Origin: Branchiostoma floridae
Lineage: Eukaryota; Chordata; Leptocardii; Amphioxiformes; Branchiostomatidae
Assembly (NCBI RefSeq): GCF_000003815.2
Contig: NC_049984.1
Coordinates: 23,748,946 to 23,812,945 of the forward strand
Direction: 5' to 3'
DNA length: 64,000 nt
Part shown: positions 44,701 to 55,330 of the stretch, one piece after another
Position numbering within the stretch: the first letter of the stretch is position 1
Layout: every line of letters starts with the position of its first letter
The notes under the pieces: generated by a model
Told to the model about the DNA's origin: nothing
The model's input: only the letters and a program-made list of their open reading frames with translations
Databases searched by the model: none
Translations under genes and position numbers: made by a program

Positions 44701-47700
44701 CTTGGTCTGAGGGTGGACAAAAAAGAATACATCATTGGTTACCAACTCAAATCATGTTTCACTGCTATTATTTTTTGTAATGTTTGAATTGTACATCACT
44801 TCGTCAATACATCAGCTCTACTTTGAAAAGTTCCCTTCCTTGTACACTACTGATGATTGTTAACAATGGAACACTTTAGGAACCAACATGTTTTTATTCC
44901 GTTAAAGAGAGGAATGTCCCAATTCTTCTGTAACACCAACTTGGAGGCTGGTTGGAGTCGTACATCGGGTTTGGTTGCAGCTGGTTGATGACGTCCTGCG
45001 GGTTTGATAACGGATTCGGCCCGCCGGGCACTTGTTGGGCCCCTCCGGTCGGTCTCCCAGGCCTCGGGGTGGAGGGGACAGCAGGTGCGTCTCGGTTCAG
45101 AGCTGGCCCGAGACGCATCCCGAACGATTCTCCATCCTCATACACGTGTGTGGCGGCCGCTACAGGTTGGGATGACCCACCAACTTCTTTCGGGGTTGTT
45201 TGTTGACCATCAGCACTTCCATCGGGACCTTTTCAAGAATAAAGACATATCATATCAAACTAGAGTCCCACGACCTCATACAATTGATGTTAGCCTAAGA
45301 CGTATCACAGATTTTTATGTAAACGATTATCAAATAAGTCTTCATTGGTATAAATTATATAAGTGGATCATCTTCTCTACCCAAACAACATAAGTTCATT
45401 GTTGCCTTTCCTCATTCATATGCAGATAATTAGTAAAGCCTTCACTTGCTTGTCTAATGATGTTCATATTTATTTAACGTCCAAACGCCACAAGAATGAA
45501 ATTCCCCACATCGGCCACTACAAAATCATAATAATTTCTGAAAATGCACATAGGATATTCATTTGCATGATTGATATCTATAAATCTTCCTCCCTTTTTT
45601 AATCACTTACTAGTATACCGTATGTTTGAATAGTTTGATTTCTGTTATAAAAAGGCATCAGATCTATAGCATTTCCTAAATCATTAATGAAAATTAGCCC
45701 TTGTTTTGCACAATCACCATCTTATTAAGTTAATAGTTATTAACACATCTACATACCAAATATCATATAGATCCACCAACTATATCCTGAATTATTATCC
45801 TTTAAAATTTCAAAAAATATCTGCAGTGAAAAAAAGCTTTTTCGGGGCCTAAAACTATTATCACTTCTTTAGGAAACCAAGATTTCCTATCAAAACGTCA
45901 TGACAATAGCATGTCCCGAACATGACATATCAATCCAGAGGTCCTGCTGTAGTACCTTAGAGAACCTCTAGGTTGCCCCTAATCTGTACATTTCTTGATT
46001 TATGATTTATTTCTTGATAAGTACATATTATGAAGATCCATTCACAACTTCTACACATGGTAGTCTTTAAAGCCCTACATGCTATGTTGTCCTCTAAAAC
46101 AGGTATCTTGGGCCGTTAGGACAATCATGGTAACATTATGGTTACCATAAGAATGAGAAAAAAAAATTAATTCTGCGACAGTTATCGTAATTCAGGCTGT
46201 ACGTTATAGTGTTTTAGTATTAATAGGAAGCTACAATGTACATATTCAATACTTTGTAGCTACACGCTACTCTCTTAAGCTCTACTTGCGATGCGGGACT
46301 AAAATCAGTTAAGCTAAAGTTAAAGTTGCCCGTAACAGATGCGTAGGGGTGGCACCCATCTCCATTTCTGTAGCCCTTGGGCCACACATGTGCAAGCCAC
46401 TACAGCAGGGGGCTGGTCCGCTGGTAGTGATGTGTGTTTAACTTCCATACTCTTCCTCATTAGTGCTGAGTGCTAAGCAGAGAAAGCAGCATGTACCATT
46501 TTTAAAGTCTTTGGTATGACTCTGCCAGGGATCGATCTCACGACCTACCGAATGCAAGGCGAACACTCTTCCCACTAGGCCATTGCACCGGTAGTCCGAT
46601 AAAATCAGTAGTCCTCTAAAATACAACAGGTACCGTGGGTCGGCATGACCATCGACTGGATGAAACTATAATGCGCACAAAATTTGACTTGTGACAATTA
46701 TCGTAAATCAGACTACACGTCTGTGAGAGGAAATGTTGTATGGACCCTGTCAACACTGGTACTAGTGGATGGTTTACATGAACATTCATGATTGAAATAT
46801 AACTGTCTCGAAATCCATACTTGCTATGGGGGGCTAAAATGATCGGTCCGCAAAAACTGGATAATACCATGGTTACCACAACAATGAGCACAGATTTTGA
46901 ATCCTGCGACAATGATGGAAATTTAGACTAGACGCTGCCATGTTATGTGTTAGCAAAATGCTACAAAATGATACCTTTACAAAAGACAATGTTTTGTTCT
47001 GGTTTTTGTCGTGTTTCTTATTTGCTTTGCTACCAGGCTAAAGGGTACATCGTGACACGAGGAACCGCTAAATGCGTAGAAAGATCTTGACGCCAGTTTC
47101 TAAAGTGGTGAGCGGGACACAAACTCAGTTACACTTCGGATCGTTTTAGTCACACTATAGCAGCGACACCTAGCTGCGGTGCGAAGTATTGCCCTGGTAG
47201 GAAATGGTACGTTTTTGTTTGTACAAAGAAACCTTTGTTATACAAATCATTCTCCCCATTTCGTTATTTTCTACTATTTCTCTAACAGTCTGAAGGAGAC
47301 CAGATGAGCTGTGAGAGGAAATGTTGCATGGACCCTGTCAACACTCAGTGTACCAGGTACTAGTGGATGATTTACATGAACATTCATGACTGGAATATAC
47401 CTATTCAATACTTTTAGGCAACAGGTGCTAGCCTTGAAATAACTACCTGCTATGCGGGACTAAAACGATCAGTCCCCTTGAACTGGAGTAGATAGGAAGA
47501 GGTGAAAGAAAATGAATCCTGGGACAGGGATCGAAATCCAGACTGCACAACATCGTGTTTGGGTATTAGCAAAAGGCTACAAAATTATTCCCTCCCCAAC
47601 GCGTTAACGACAAAGTATAACTTTTCTTCTAAGATTTTTGCTTGTTTCTTATTTTCTTTGATACCAGGCTAAAGGGTAAACCATGACACGAGAAATTATA

Positions 47701-49508
47701 AGTGCGTGGAAAAATCAGGAATCCAATTTCTGAAATTAACTTTATGATTTTTCATAGCTAGATGTGCATGTTTCATTGTCTCACAAGTACGAGGGCCCAC
47801 AACGACAAATTCGTTTTAGTTACTGCATTATACTATTTTCGTGTCTGTTTTGCACTATGAATAAACATGTTACATGCCATACATCATATCAACACGATTT
47901 GGTTTATATGAACATTCATACTATGGGGGACTAAAATCAGTAGTCCTCTAAAACAGATATCATGGGTCGGTATGATAATCGACCGCAAAACACTATGGTT
48001 ACCATAAGAATGAGTAAAAAATGGAATCCTTTGACATTCAGGCTGTACGCTCAAGTGGTTTAGTATTAGTAAAAGGCTACAATAAACCAATTAAATTCTG
48101 TGTCAGTACAAATAGGACTAAAAAGGATATCATAGGATAGGTCGACATGGTAATCATGGTAATATAGACGATAATGTGGTTGGCTTGAAAAGAAGGGTAG
48201 TATATTTTGAATCCTGCGACAGTGATCGTTATTTAGACTACAAGGTGTAAACTTTTGACGATGTCATGTTGTTGGTGTCAGAAATATAAGGCTACAAAAT
48301 TATACACCCCCACCCCAAGTATGTTATGTTGCTTGAGTTTTTTTGTTTTGTTTCTTATTTGCTAAATGTGTGAAAATGTAACGATCAGGACTACAGTTTT
48401 CAAGTTAACGGTATGATAAGTGTTTTATATGAATTGTTTATCATCTCAAAGATTTGAGAGTCCGTCAAAATCGTTTAGAATGGTTATATCGTGTTCTTAG
48501 TTGCTTTCTTGGTTTCTTTTGTTTCATTCTATCATTGATAAGATTACGTCTGTCGTAGCTGAACTGTGGGAGAAACAGTCAGAAAAAACATGTTCACATG
48601 GTTAAGCTCCCTGTATGAATACAGTGTATATTGCAATGTTACAATTGGCCCTTATCCTGAATGTCATTCTAGTGAGTTAACCGGGGCTTCCATACCCTCC
48701 CCCTCACTAAGCACATTTTTGTTTTTTAATGTTGGTGAGGGGAGAGTACGGAGGCCCGGCGGTACGATGGCGGTGTCGCTGCGGCCTAGCGATTTGACAG
48801 AACGCTCTACGAATTTCATCGATGAAAAACGAATTTTATTTGTTCTTCGTGTGTTTTGTCGTCTTTTTAGTCATACTTGTACGTTTTGCAAGTGAATGTT
48901 GACCTAAATCCAATCTTGAATGCAGCGACACTACTAAGGTACCGTAGCCTAGTAAGATACCCCCATAAGTGTGATGATACTCGGGCTAAGTAGAACTAAC
49001 CTGGCGGCTGATCTAGGTCCGCGTTGTACATCGGATTCAGGGGCAGGTTGACGATGTCTTCCTCCCGCATCCAGTAGACGCCGGCCCTTTTTGCGTTTCT
49101 CCGTTTGGGGAGAAGAACCCGAGCCTGTCCGGGGGGATGAGTCGGACCCTCCGGAGTCTGTTCGGGGGGACGAGGCGGTTCCTCCGGGGTTTGTCCGGAG
49201 GGACGAGACGATCCTCCACGACGACGACGACGGCGTTTTTTCGGGGGAAGAGGCGGCGGTTCCCCTGAAGCCTTGTGGAGCGATGCCATCGGCATGTACC
49301 CATTATCTTTCAGAGATTTCATAGGGGTGTAGCCGTTTTCTACCGAAGATATTGACGCCATCGGAGTATAGCCATTGTCTACCAAAGATGCCATTGGCAT
49401 GTATCCACTTTCCTTACTTGTCGACCCCCCTGGGCCAACCACCTCTGTCGGTATCTGGCTTTTGGGTGTTCGGGGCGGCTGGAGCTCGTCTCCCGGAGCC
49501 TCCGCCAT
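37879..49508 (-). CDS. Type II membrane NHL-propeller protein with YxxM/NPxY tail, copy 2 (six-exon model)
   Basis: Paralogue of the gene at 9750-29854. Exons 49001-49508, 44941-45228, 44549-44706, 43998-44162, 39307-39415 and 37879-38741 total 2091 bases and give 696 residues with no stop. Tyr36, 47, 60 and 71 are again in YMPM/YTPM contexts; NPMY lies at 158-161 and 256-259; the span is at about 284-306; the NHL propeller occupies about 411-696. Differences from copy 1 are in-frame and repeat-based: 22 residues fewer of proline repeats, one rather than two VYEDG modules, and six extra residues in the propeller. Both copies look functional. The ORF stays open 42 codons above the shared ATG, so an N-terminal extension starting at 49634 is possible, but copy 1 has a TAG there. 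Confidence 0.85.
38985..39091. repeat. GAGT microsatellite, copy 2
   Basis: Longer and purer than the homologous array at 11846-11933. Confidence 0.95.
39307..39415 (-). CDS. NHL copy 2 exon 5 (linker)
   Basis: Same length (109 bases), acceptor and donor as copy 1 exon 5. The main visible amino-acid differences are Arg to Trp and Val to Ile type replacements near its flanks (phrases SPWRWK and PPIR in the alternate frame); the coding frame is well preserved. Confidence 0.75.
39416..41552 (-). repeat. 56-bp minisatellite in intron 4 of NHL copy 2, block C
   Basis: About 38 units of the same consensus as blocks A and B. It again begins exactly at the exon 5 acceptor. Confidence 0.95.
41553..42633. 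mobile_element. Hairpin-ended non-autonomous element, full copy 2
   Basis: It splits a minisatellite unit (left flank ...TTTAATCTAA, right flank TTAGTATGGG). The palindrome at 41554-41577 has arms ACCTCCATGA and TCATGGAGGT; a GTGT microsatellite follows; the far end is GCCGAACTCTAGT. Same family as 33185-34257, inverse orientation. Confidence 0.85.
42634..43474 (-). repeat. 56-bp minisatellite, block D
   Basis: About 15 units continuing block C beyond the inserted element. Confidence 0.95.
43998..44162 (-). CDS. NHL copy 2 exon 4 (extracellular stalk)
   Basis: 55 codons, phase 0 at both ends; acceptor CTTTACAG, donor AAG|GTACTT. Reads LATATARPNTTSSAAWQSFA to TDKVTSADVIK. More diverged from its paralogue than the other exons, as expected for a low-constraint stalk. 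Confidence 0.8.
44549..44706 (-). CDS. NHL copy 2 exon 3 (transmembrane)
   Basis: 52 residues, differing from copy 1 only at the first position (Gln for His). The transmembrane span and preceding RHRLSPR are identical. The longer ORF in another frame here is a shadow. Confidence 0.88.
44941..45228 (-). CDS. NHL copy 2 exon 2 (cytoplasmic)
   Basis: 95 codons plus split codons with a single VYEDGESFGMRLGP module and NPMYDSNQPP at the end. The last exonic base is A instead of G, so the donor reads CCAA|GTTGGT and the junction codon becomes Asn rather than Asp. Confidence 0.86.
46323..46597 (-). mobile_element. tRNA-derived SINE
   Basis: On the - strand the 5' part reads like a tRNA gene: GGCCTAGTGGGAAGAGTG (A-box region), CGCCTTGCATTCGG (anticodon-arm region) and GAGATCGATCCC (B-box region). 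A body of about 190 bp follows. A piece of the same body occurs at 58073-58135 in the other orientation. Confidence 0.7.
46730..48120. repeat. Intron 1 long tandem repeat, copy 2
   Basis: Units anchored by TTTACATGAACATTCATG near 46771 and 47369 and a diverged match near 47900; period about 530-600 bp. Confidence 0.6.
48681..48759. repeat. Foldback hairpin in intron 1, copy 2
   Basis: Arms CCGGGGCTTCCATACCCTCC... and GGTGAGGGGAGAGTACGGAG; homologous to 28937-29040. Confidence 0.7.
49001..49508 (-). CDS. NHL copy 2 exon 1 (signalling tail)
   Basis: 169 codons plus one base from MAEAPGDELQPP. The four YxxM motifs, PPPLPPKK plus Arg6, basic patch and NPMYNADLDQPP are all kept. It has two fewer 11-residue proline repeats than copy 1, an exact in-frame loss or gain of 66 bases. 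Donor CCAG|GTTAGT. Confidence 0.9.
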
Positions 49509-49644
49509 CTCGCTCTCGGACCGCACCCACTCTGGTGCCGATCGCGAAATGTGCTTTCTCCGCTTTGTCGTGTGCGGAACAACCAATCCCACTAATTGTC
49601 TAGAAATCGAATGTGGCATTTTATAAGCATGCAATAACTCTCTG

Positions 49645-50750
49645 TAACGTAAGGTTACCAGTTTACGTGCAGGACCAGTTTACGGTCACTTCAATGGGCG
49701 GTGCAGACTTCGAGGTGAATTGTGAAAAATAAAATTCTCTTCAGTAGGCAAGAAGTACGTCTATAGGATCTATGTGCATGTATCTTATTTATGATATATG
49801 TTTGCATCAAGCAAAGCAGCCGACTAAACATTTGAAAAGCCTGCCAACAATTTAAATTGACGATTTATGATCGTAGAACACTGTTACAGATGGCCCGCTT
49901 TGATCGTAATTCTCAACCGCTAACTTCGTCCCCTCTTTCTAAATCCTACAAACTCTATATCAATTGCAAAATCGTCTGAAACCAAACCTGCAGTTCTTAT
50001 CTCAAGAATTCATGGTGATTTTATGTATGTTATCCAAAAGAAGTCTTAAAAACTAACACGAAAACAAATGACTGTCGTCGCCGAGCCGGTAGTTTTCGAA
50101 CGCCATGTTGTACCACGTGACTATGCAGTTCATAGCTTGTGCATTGGAGGGCAGGGCAAAATCGCTAAGGGGCGCTGTTTTAGCCAAATTCATGTGGGGA
50201 GGGCACGGCATGAGGAAGCCAACGTATACTGAACGCGTTTCAAGGCCAATAACTATCTATACTCTTGATAAAAAACATATAAATGCGTCGTCGACGTCAT
50301 GAGTACCATTGGGCAAGTTGTGGAACAGTATGGTGCTAGGAGTGGCGTTCTGTTGGGGCAAAGATGACCGACCGGTACGTTTAGCGGCGATGCAAAGTGC
50401 ACGGCATGGCGTCGATGTAAACAATCATCCACCGTGTTATCTCAGTGAACTACTTGGGGAACTTTTTATGGGAAATGATCAATTACATGACCTTTAGAAA
50501 AATAACCACAGGGAGAAACACCCAACTGACCGTAAATTGGTCACCCTGAAAGAATTTTTGGCTGCAGGCTTGTTTATTGAAGCAGCTCGCACGGCGATAA
50601 ATCCAACTCAGAAGAAATATTATACCACACAGAAGTTGAGGCAGACCGACTAAGATATCTTCCAAAATGAGAGTTTTTAATTTCTGCCTGCGCGATTTCC
50701 GTAAAACTGCGTTGTTAACAAATCGACCGTAAACTGGTGACCTTACGTTA
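49645..50750. mobile_element. TIR element in the copy 2 5' flank
   Basis: Ends TAACGTAAGGTTACCAGTTT and AAACTGGTGACCTTACGTTA are inverted repeats of about 23 bp; TA on each side may be the target duplication (Tc1/mariner style). A shorter inner echo of the end lies near 50530. Absent from the homologous place in unit 1 (around 29990). Two ORFs of 62-65 codons inside show no known domain. Confidence 0.75.
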
Positions 50751-53343
50751 TGGCCAGGAGGAATTTTTCAATTTGCCACGAGTTATTTTACGCTTTTATG
50801 TATGAGACCTTCGATGTTCTGATATACATAATACACACTTTAACACCGTTAAGTAAGTACTGTTTTTCTTTTTGCCATTATCTTTGTGTATCAATTTTCA
50901 CTTTAACGAAAATGTTTTTAAGACATCTTGTAAGATTATCATAAATCGCCGCGGATTGGACTAAATTTTAGCACATTGGATAAATCTAGGCAGAGCAAAC
51001 GTCAGTGGATAAATAAATATTCAAAGATCTGAATATAAAGAAGTCTGGTTAGCGTTTATTATGTTACCTTCACAGAAGGTACATACTGTTTTTGCATCGT
51101 TTCTTCTTCTTCTTCTTCTTCTTTTCCGCACAAATAAAAAACATGAATATCTCCAAAACTAGACCTTGGAATATCTCGTAATTCAGCAAGCTGGTAGGTC
51201 TGCACATAAGCCACTGCACCTTGGTCATTTGGTCCCCCAAAGACACCAAAAAATGATTTTATGGGGCAAAAAAGGGTGAAAAAACTAGCAATTTTAACAC
51301 AAAATCGAACTTTCGAGCCCCCATAGAACATCAGAACCACGTTCCAAGGACCCGACGCGAGGTCAACGACCGGTAGCTATGGAACCCGCCCGGGAGTTAC
51401 GGAACATGGTGTTCGAACGAGGTCAACGACCGCCACTACGCAACACGGAAGTGTCCGCCCGTCAAATGATGACTTCATCTTGCTTTGGACGGCCTGAATT
51501 GAGGCAGAAGCCGTCCTCTGAATGATTTGTGGAATTCATTTTACCAAGAAGTAATAAATCGGATCAAGAAATTCACAGAGCTTTGACTTTATTTTGCCGA
51601 ATATCGGCACCTTTTGCATACTAATATCAACTTCAAGGAAGGTAGAATGAAATTGAGGGCAGGCAGAATGAAATTTAATGCCCCCAAAGTATAAAATGTG
51701 TCTCGGCTAAGGTCTATATCGAGTCAAATCTAAGTATTTGTTTCGATACTTTTCTTGATTTTGTTTAAGCTAAAGGTTTTGCTACCTGCACAAGTCAGTT
51801 TAACTATGAGCCATCCAAACATTGTTCGGATTCTATGTTGTGTTTGAGTTACGTAGAATCGAGAACACACACGATGTGTAGTACGCCAGCACTCGTGCGT
51901 ACACACGCGATAATCTGGTGAACAAACGCATTCAGAGCACTACTGCAATTTTCTCAGACAGGCCGACAACTGTGGTAACGTTACGTGTATGTGGTGATTT
52001 CTTTGGATGTCTCCTGACATGATAAGTAACTGGCATATAGCGTTAATCATAAAAATGTAGCGAGACCTGTTCGTTTTTCAAGTTCATACATAGAGCTGTC
52101 GTCTAAATGAAACACGGATTGGTGTCACGGTTGTAGTTAACCGATTTCTGAGTCAACAAGAACATTTGAGCAAAAAAAACAACAACACATGACTACGTTA
52201 GACGCAAGGTCACTGCGTGTTGCCGGCTGTTACATAAAAAAAAACATGCATAACGATCGTCATGCAAACTCAAAGTTTTACGCCTGAGACATAAAGGTAT
52301 GTGAAACACAAACGATGGACTTGATGAGTTTATTTCGCTATTAAACTGACCTGAACAAACACGATTAACTGCAGCGTGGAACGCCCTCCCCATGTTAGGT
52401 CACGGCCATTCCGTTCACCTTGTTGTTTATCATGTAAGTTACCACAGCGCTGCGTTGGTCCCCAGCGAGCAAGTGGAGCACGGAAACGAAGTCTGGGTGA
52501 ATTACAATAAATCTACTTACAGCTTTATACACGGTGGGAGTGGCCGGCACAGCACAAATCCCCAGGCACAAATCAGCATAAGTCAACGCGAAAGTTAAGT
52601 GTAGCAGAAACTTAACCCCTTGAAGTTTGCATGATTGACAGGCGGACGGGTTTGAAGTGTACCGACTGCGGCACGTATTGATAATGAGGGCATAAACAAA
52701 CTACGTACATCAAACGCAAATCAAAATTGTTTGCTAAAAATAAAAGAAATTTATGAAATATGAATTGCGGGCTCTGAAAAAATGATTGGGTCGTTCAAAA
52801 TATGAATGAATTTACACAGATTGACTGTGACAGGAAGCATAGCGGAGATGTGCTGCGTACTGTGAAGATCACGTGCAGTGTGCAGGGGTAGCCATATCAA
52901 TTTCTGCTCTGAGAGTGTCCGGCAACTGCGGGACGTGAACGAATATAATAGATTTGTGGCAATTTTAGCGATTACGCTAATCAGCTGTTTCTGTGAATTT
53001 GTGCGATTTACAGTAGTTGGTAAGGCCCCCTTTCGAAATTTCCACTAGACGGCGATCGCGCTGCGCTCTTACTGCGACATAAACAGGATATGTGTAACAT
53101 TCGATTTCACACTGGGTATATGGTTCATAGAAAACGTAAAAGTGTGACTGAGCATGCTGAGGAGAACCCTTCGCGCTGCGTTGTACAAGCGGCAAACTCT
53201 GTGAGACGTTTCAAGCTGTGAATGTACCTTCCGATTTTGTGCTACGCAGTGTGCCGTAACTTGGTACGCTTGTTTTAATTTTGCTCTCTTCAGAAGTTAG
53301 TCTAATTCAAGTAGATAGAAACGAGAATTCAATTCTATAATAT

Positions 53344-54714
53344 TTACCTTTGCCAGAATGGCTAAGGTTATGTTTTAGGCTTGTGAGTCTGTCTGTCTGT
53401 GTGTGTGTGTGTGTTAACAGCATAACTCAAGAAGCCTTGGATGGATCCCGATAATATTTGGTAGGTGGGTAGGGGTCGGGAAAACGAAGGTCAAGTTCGA
53501 TAATGGGCCCCCTAGTGGCTTGCTAAGGTACTGCAGCAGAACCTCAATATTTGATATCTCGTGTTCTGGACATGCTGTGGTTATCATTTTTGGGTGGTAG
53601 ATAGCCCTTGGGGCAGAGAGTAAGTGCTGTAAGTTTGGACCCCCTAGCAGCTTGCTTGGAACTGCAGTCGCCGATTTCCTTTCAAACTTAGGACGAGAAT
53701 AACTTGAGAACGTGTCAATGGATCGTCATGATTTTTAGTATGTAGATAGCCCAAGTAACAATGTACATAATGAAATACTAATTATGCAAATCAGCAACTA
53801 ATTTGCATAATTAATGAGGAAAGTTTATAAATCCACTGTATTTCACTATAGGACTGTCAAACTTGTGACATATATAGATGAGAAAGAGAGAAATAGCAAT
53901 GCATATTAATTATGCAAATGACGGCCTCATTTGCATAATTAATGAGAAAATACAAACGTGTTGACGGATCGTCATGATTTTTGGTAAGTAGATGGCCAAA
54001 GGGAAGACCTCCATGATGGAATTCTAATTATGCAAATTGACAGCTAATTTGCATAATTAATTAGGAAAGTGTGTAAATCCACTGCATTCCTTTATATGAC
54101 TTTCAAACTTGTCATATTTGTAGCTGAGAAAGAATGAAATATCAATACAGATTAATTATGCAGATGATGACCTCATTTGCATAATTAATAGAAAATATGA
54201 ACGTGTTGACGGATCGTCATGATTTTTGGTATGTAGATAGCTTGAGTAAAAACTTACATAATGAAATACTAGTTATGCAAATTAACAGTTAATTTGCATA
54301 ATTAATGAGGAAAGTTGATAAATCCACTGCATTCCGTGATAGGACTTTCAAACTTGTCACATATGTAACTGAGAAAGATGGCAGAGAGTAAGAGGTGTAT
54401 GTTTGGGTCCGCTAACATCTTTTCTTGAACTGCAGGAGCCGGTTTAGTTTCCTACTTTGAAAGAGAATAAGTCAAGAAGGGATGAAAGGATCATCATGAT
54501 TTTTGGTTTGCTGACAGCTTAAGTGATGCTTGATACAATTTAATATTAGTATGTAAATAGGGATCTAATTTGTATAAGCAACGGCAAAATGTTATGAAGC
54601 AACTCCAGGCATATAAAATAAAACATAATGAGTAACACATTTATGTCTACAGACATCATTCTACATAACAAACCTGGTTTATTTGGCAAAGGTATGTGTT
54701 CGTGGAACTCTAGT
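53344..54714. mobile_element. Hairpin-ended element, subfamily with a different hairpin
   Basis: The starting hairpin at 53346-53368 has arms ACCTTTGCCA and TGGCTAAGGT, followed by a GTCT/GTGT microsatellite. The far end carries TTTGGCAAAGGTA, which matches its own hairpin arm, then GTGGAACTCTAGTT. Three internal units about 245 bp apart repeat TTTGCATAATTAATGAGG. Confidence 0.75.
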
Positions 54715-55059
54715 TGATAATAAAATTGTGACTGTATGTACTTCTTGCCTCATGTGAGGCTGTATCTAGCACAATCTAGCTGATGTTTTCACGGGGAAAG
54801 GCGCTGAATGCACTGTTTGCGATGGTCCGACTAAGAAAATCATTACGAAAAAAACAACACCGCCAACATCAACAAATCTCTGCCTACCTTTGGGGAAATA
54901 TCTTCGACATCTTAATTTTCATAGACGGTCAGCCCAAATTTGGTGCAACATGATGACACCGGTAGATTCGGTCCATATTTTATAAGCAGTCAATTAAAGA
55001 ATCAAAAGCACACCTATTTGTCACGTTTCATGTAGGGTCCCGCCCCCGTATAGAGCGCA

Positions 55060-55330
55060 AGCATATGAGGTCCGATCGGCTTACCGGAGACTATTTTGAA
55101 AGTACCTTATTTAATTTCACATATTGTTCGATTTTTTTTTACTTCTATGGTAGCAACAACTGACAGTTAATCGGGGCCGGGAAAATGACAACCAAAACAT
55201 CGCGCTAGCACGATGCGACTGACCAGAACATTAGGGGGAGGGGCGCGGCACCGACTGGGTTCGACCAGTCGCTTCTCGCTTCTCTCTCGCCGCCGGCGCG
55301 CGTTAGGAATTATCATCAAAGTCAGCACCG
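55060..55330. other. CpG-rich patch, function unknown
   Basis: Clearly richer in CG dinucleotides (for example CTCGCCGCCGGCGCGCG) than its surroundings. A 34-codon ORF starts at ATGACGGAAAGC near 55408. It could be an orphan promoter or first exon; nothing else supports a gene. Confidence 0.3.

Larger units (their letters stand above)
45229..49000 (-). other. Intron 1 of NHL copy 2
   Basis: 3.8 kb, homologous to intron 1 of copy 1. It contains a tRNA-derived SINE, three or more units of the roughly 560-bp tandem repeat and the foldback hairpin at 48681-48759. No exon seen. Confidence 0.7.

Noticed and set aside
52395-52586. GPCR fragment suggested by LTYADLCLG, similar to the LxxAD motif of TM2
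   Set aside because: The following residues do not form TM3 and no neighbouring exon fits; a two-residue motif is not enough.
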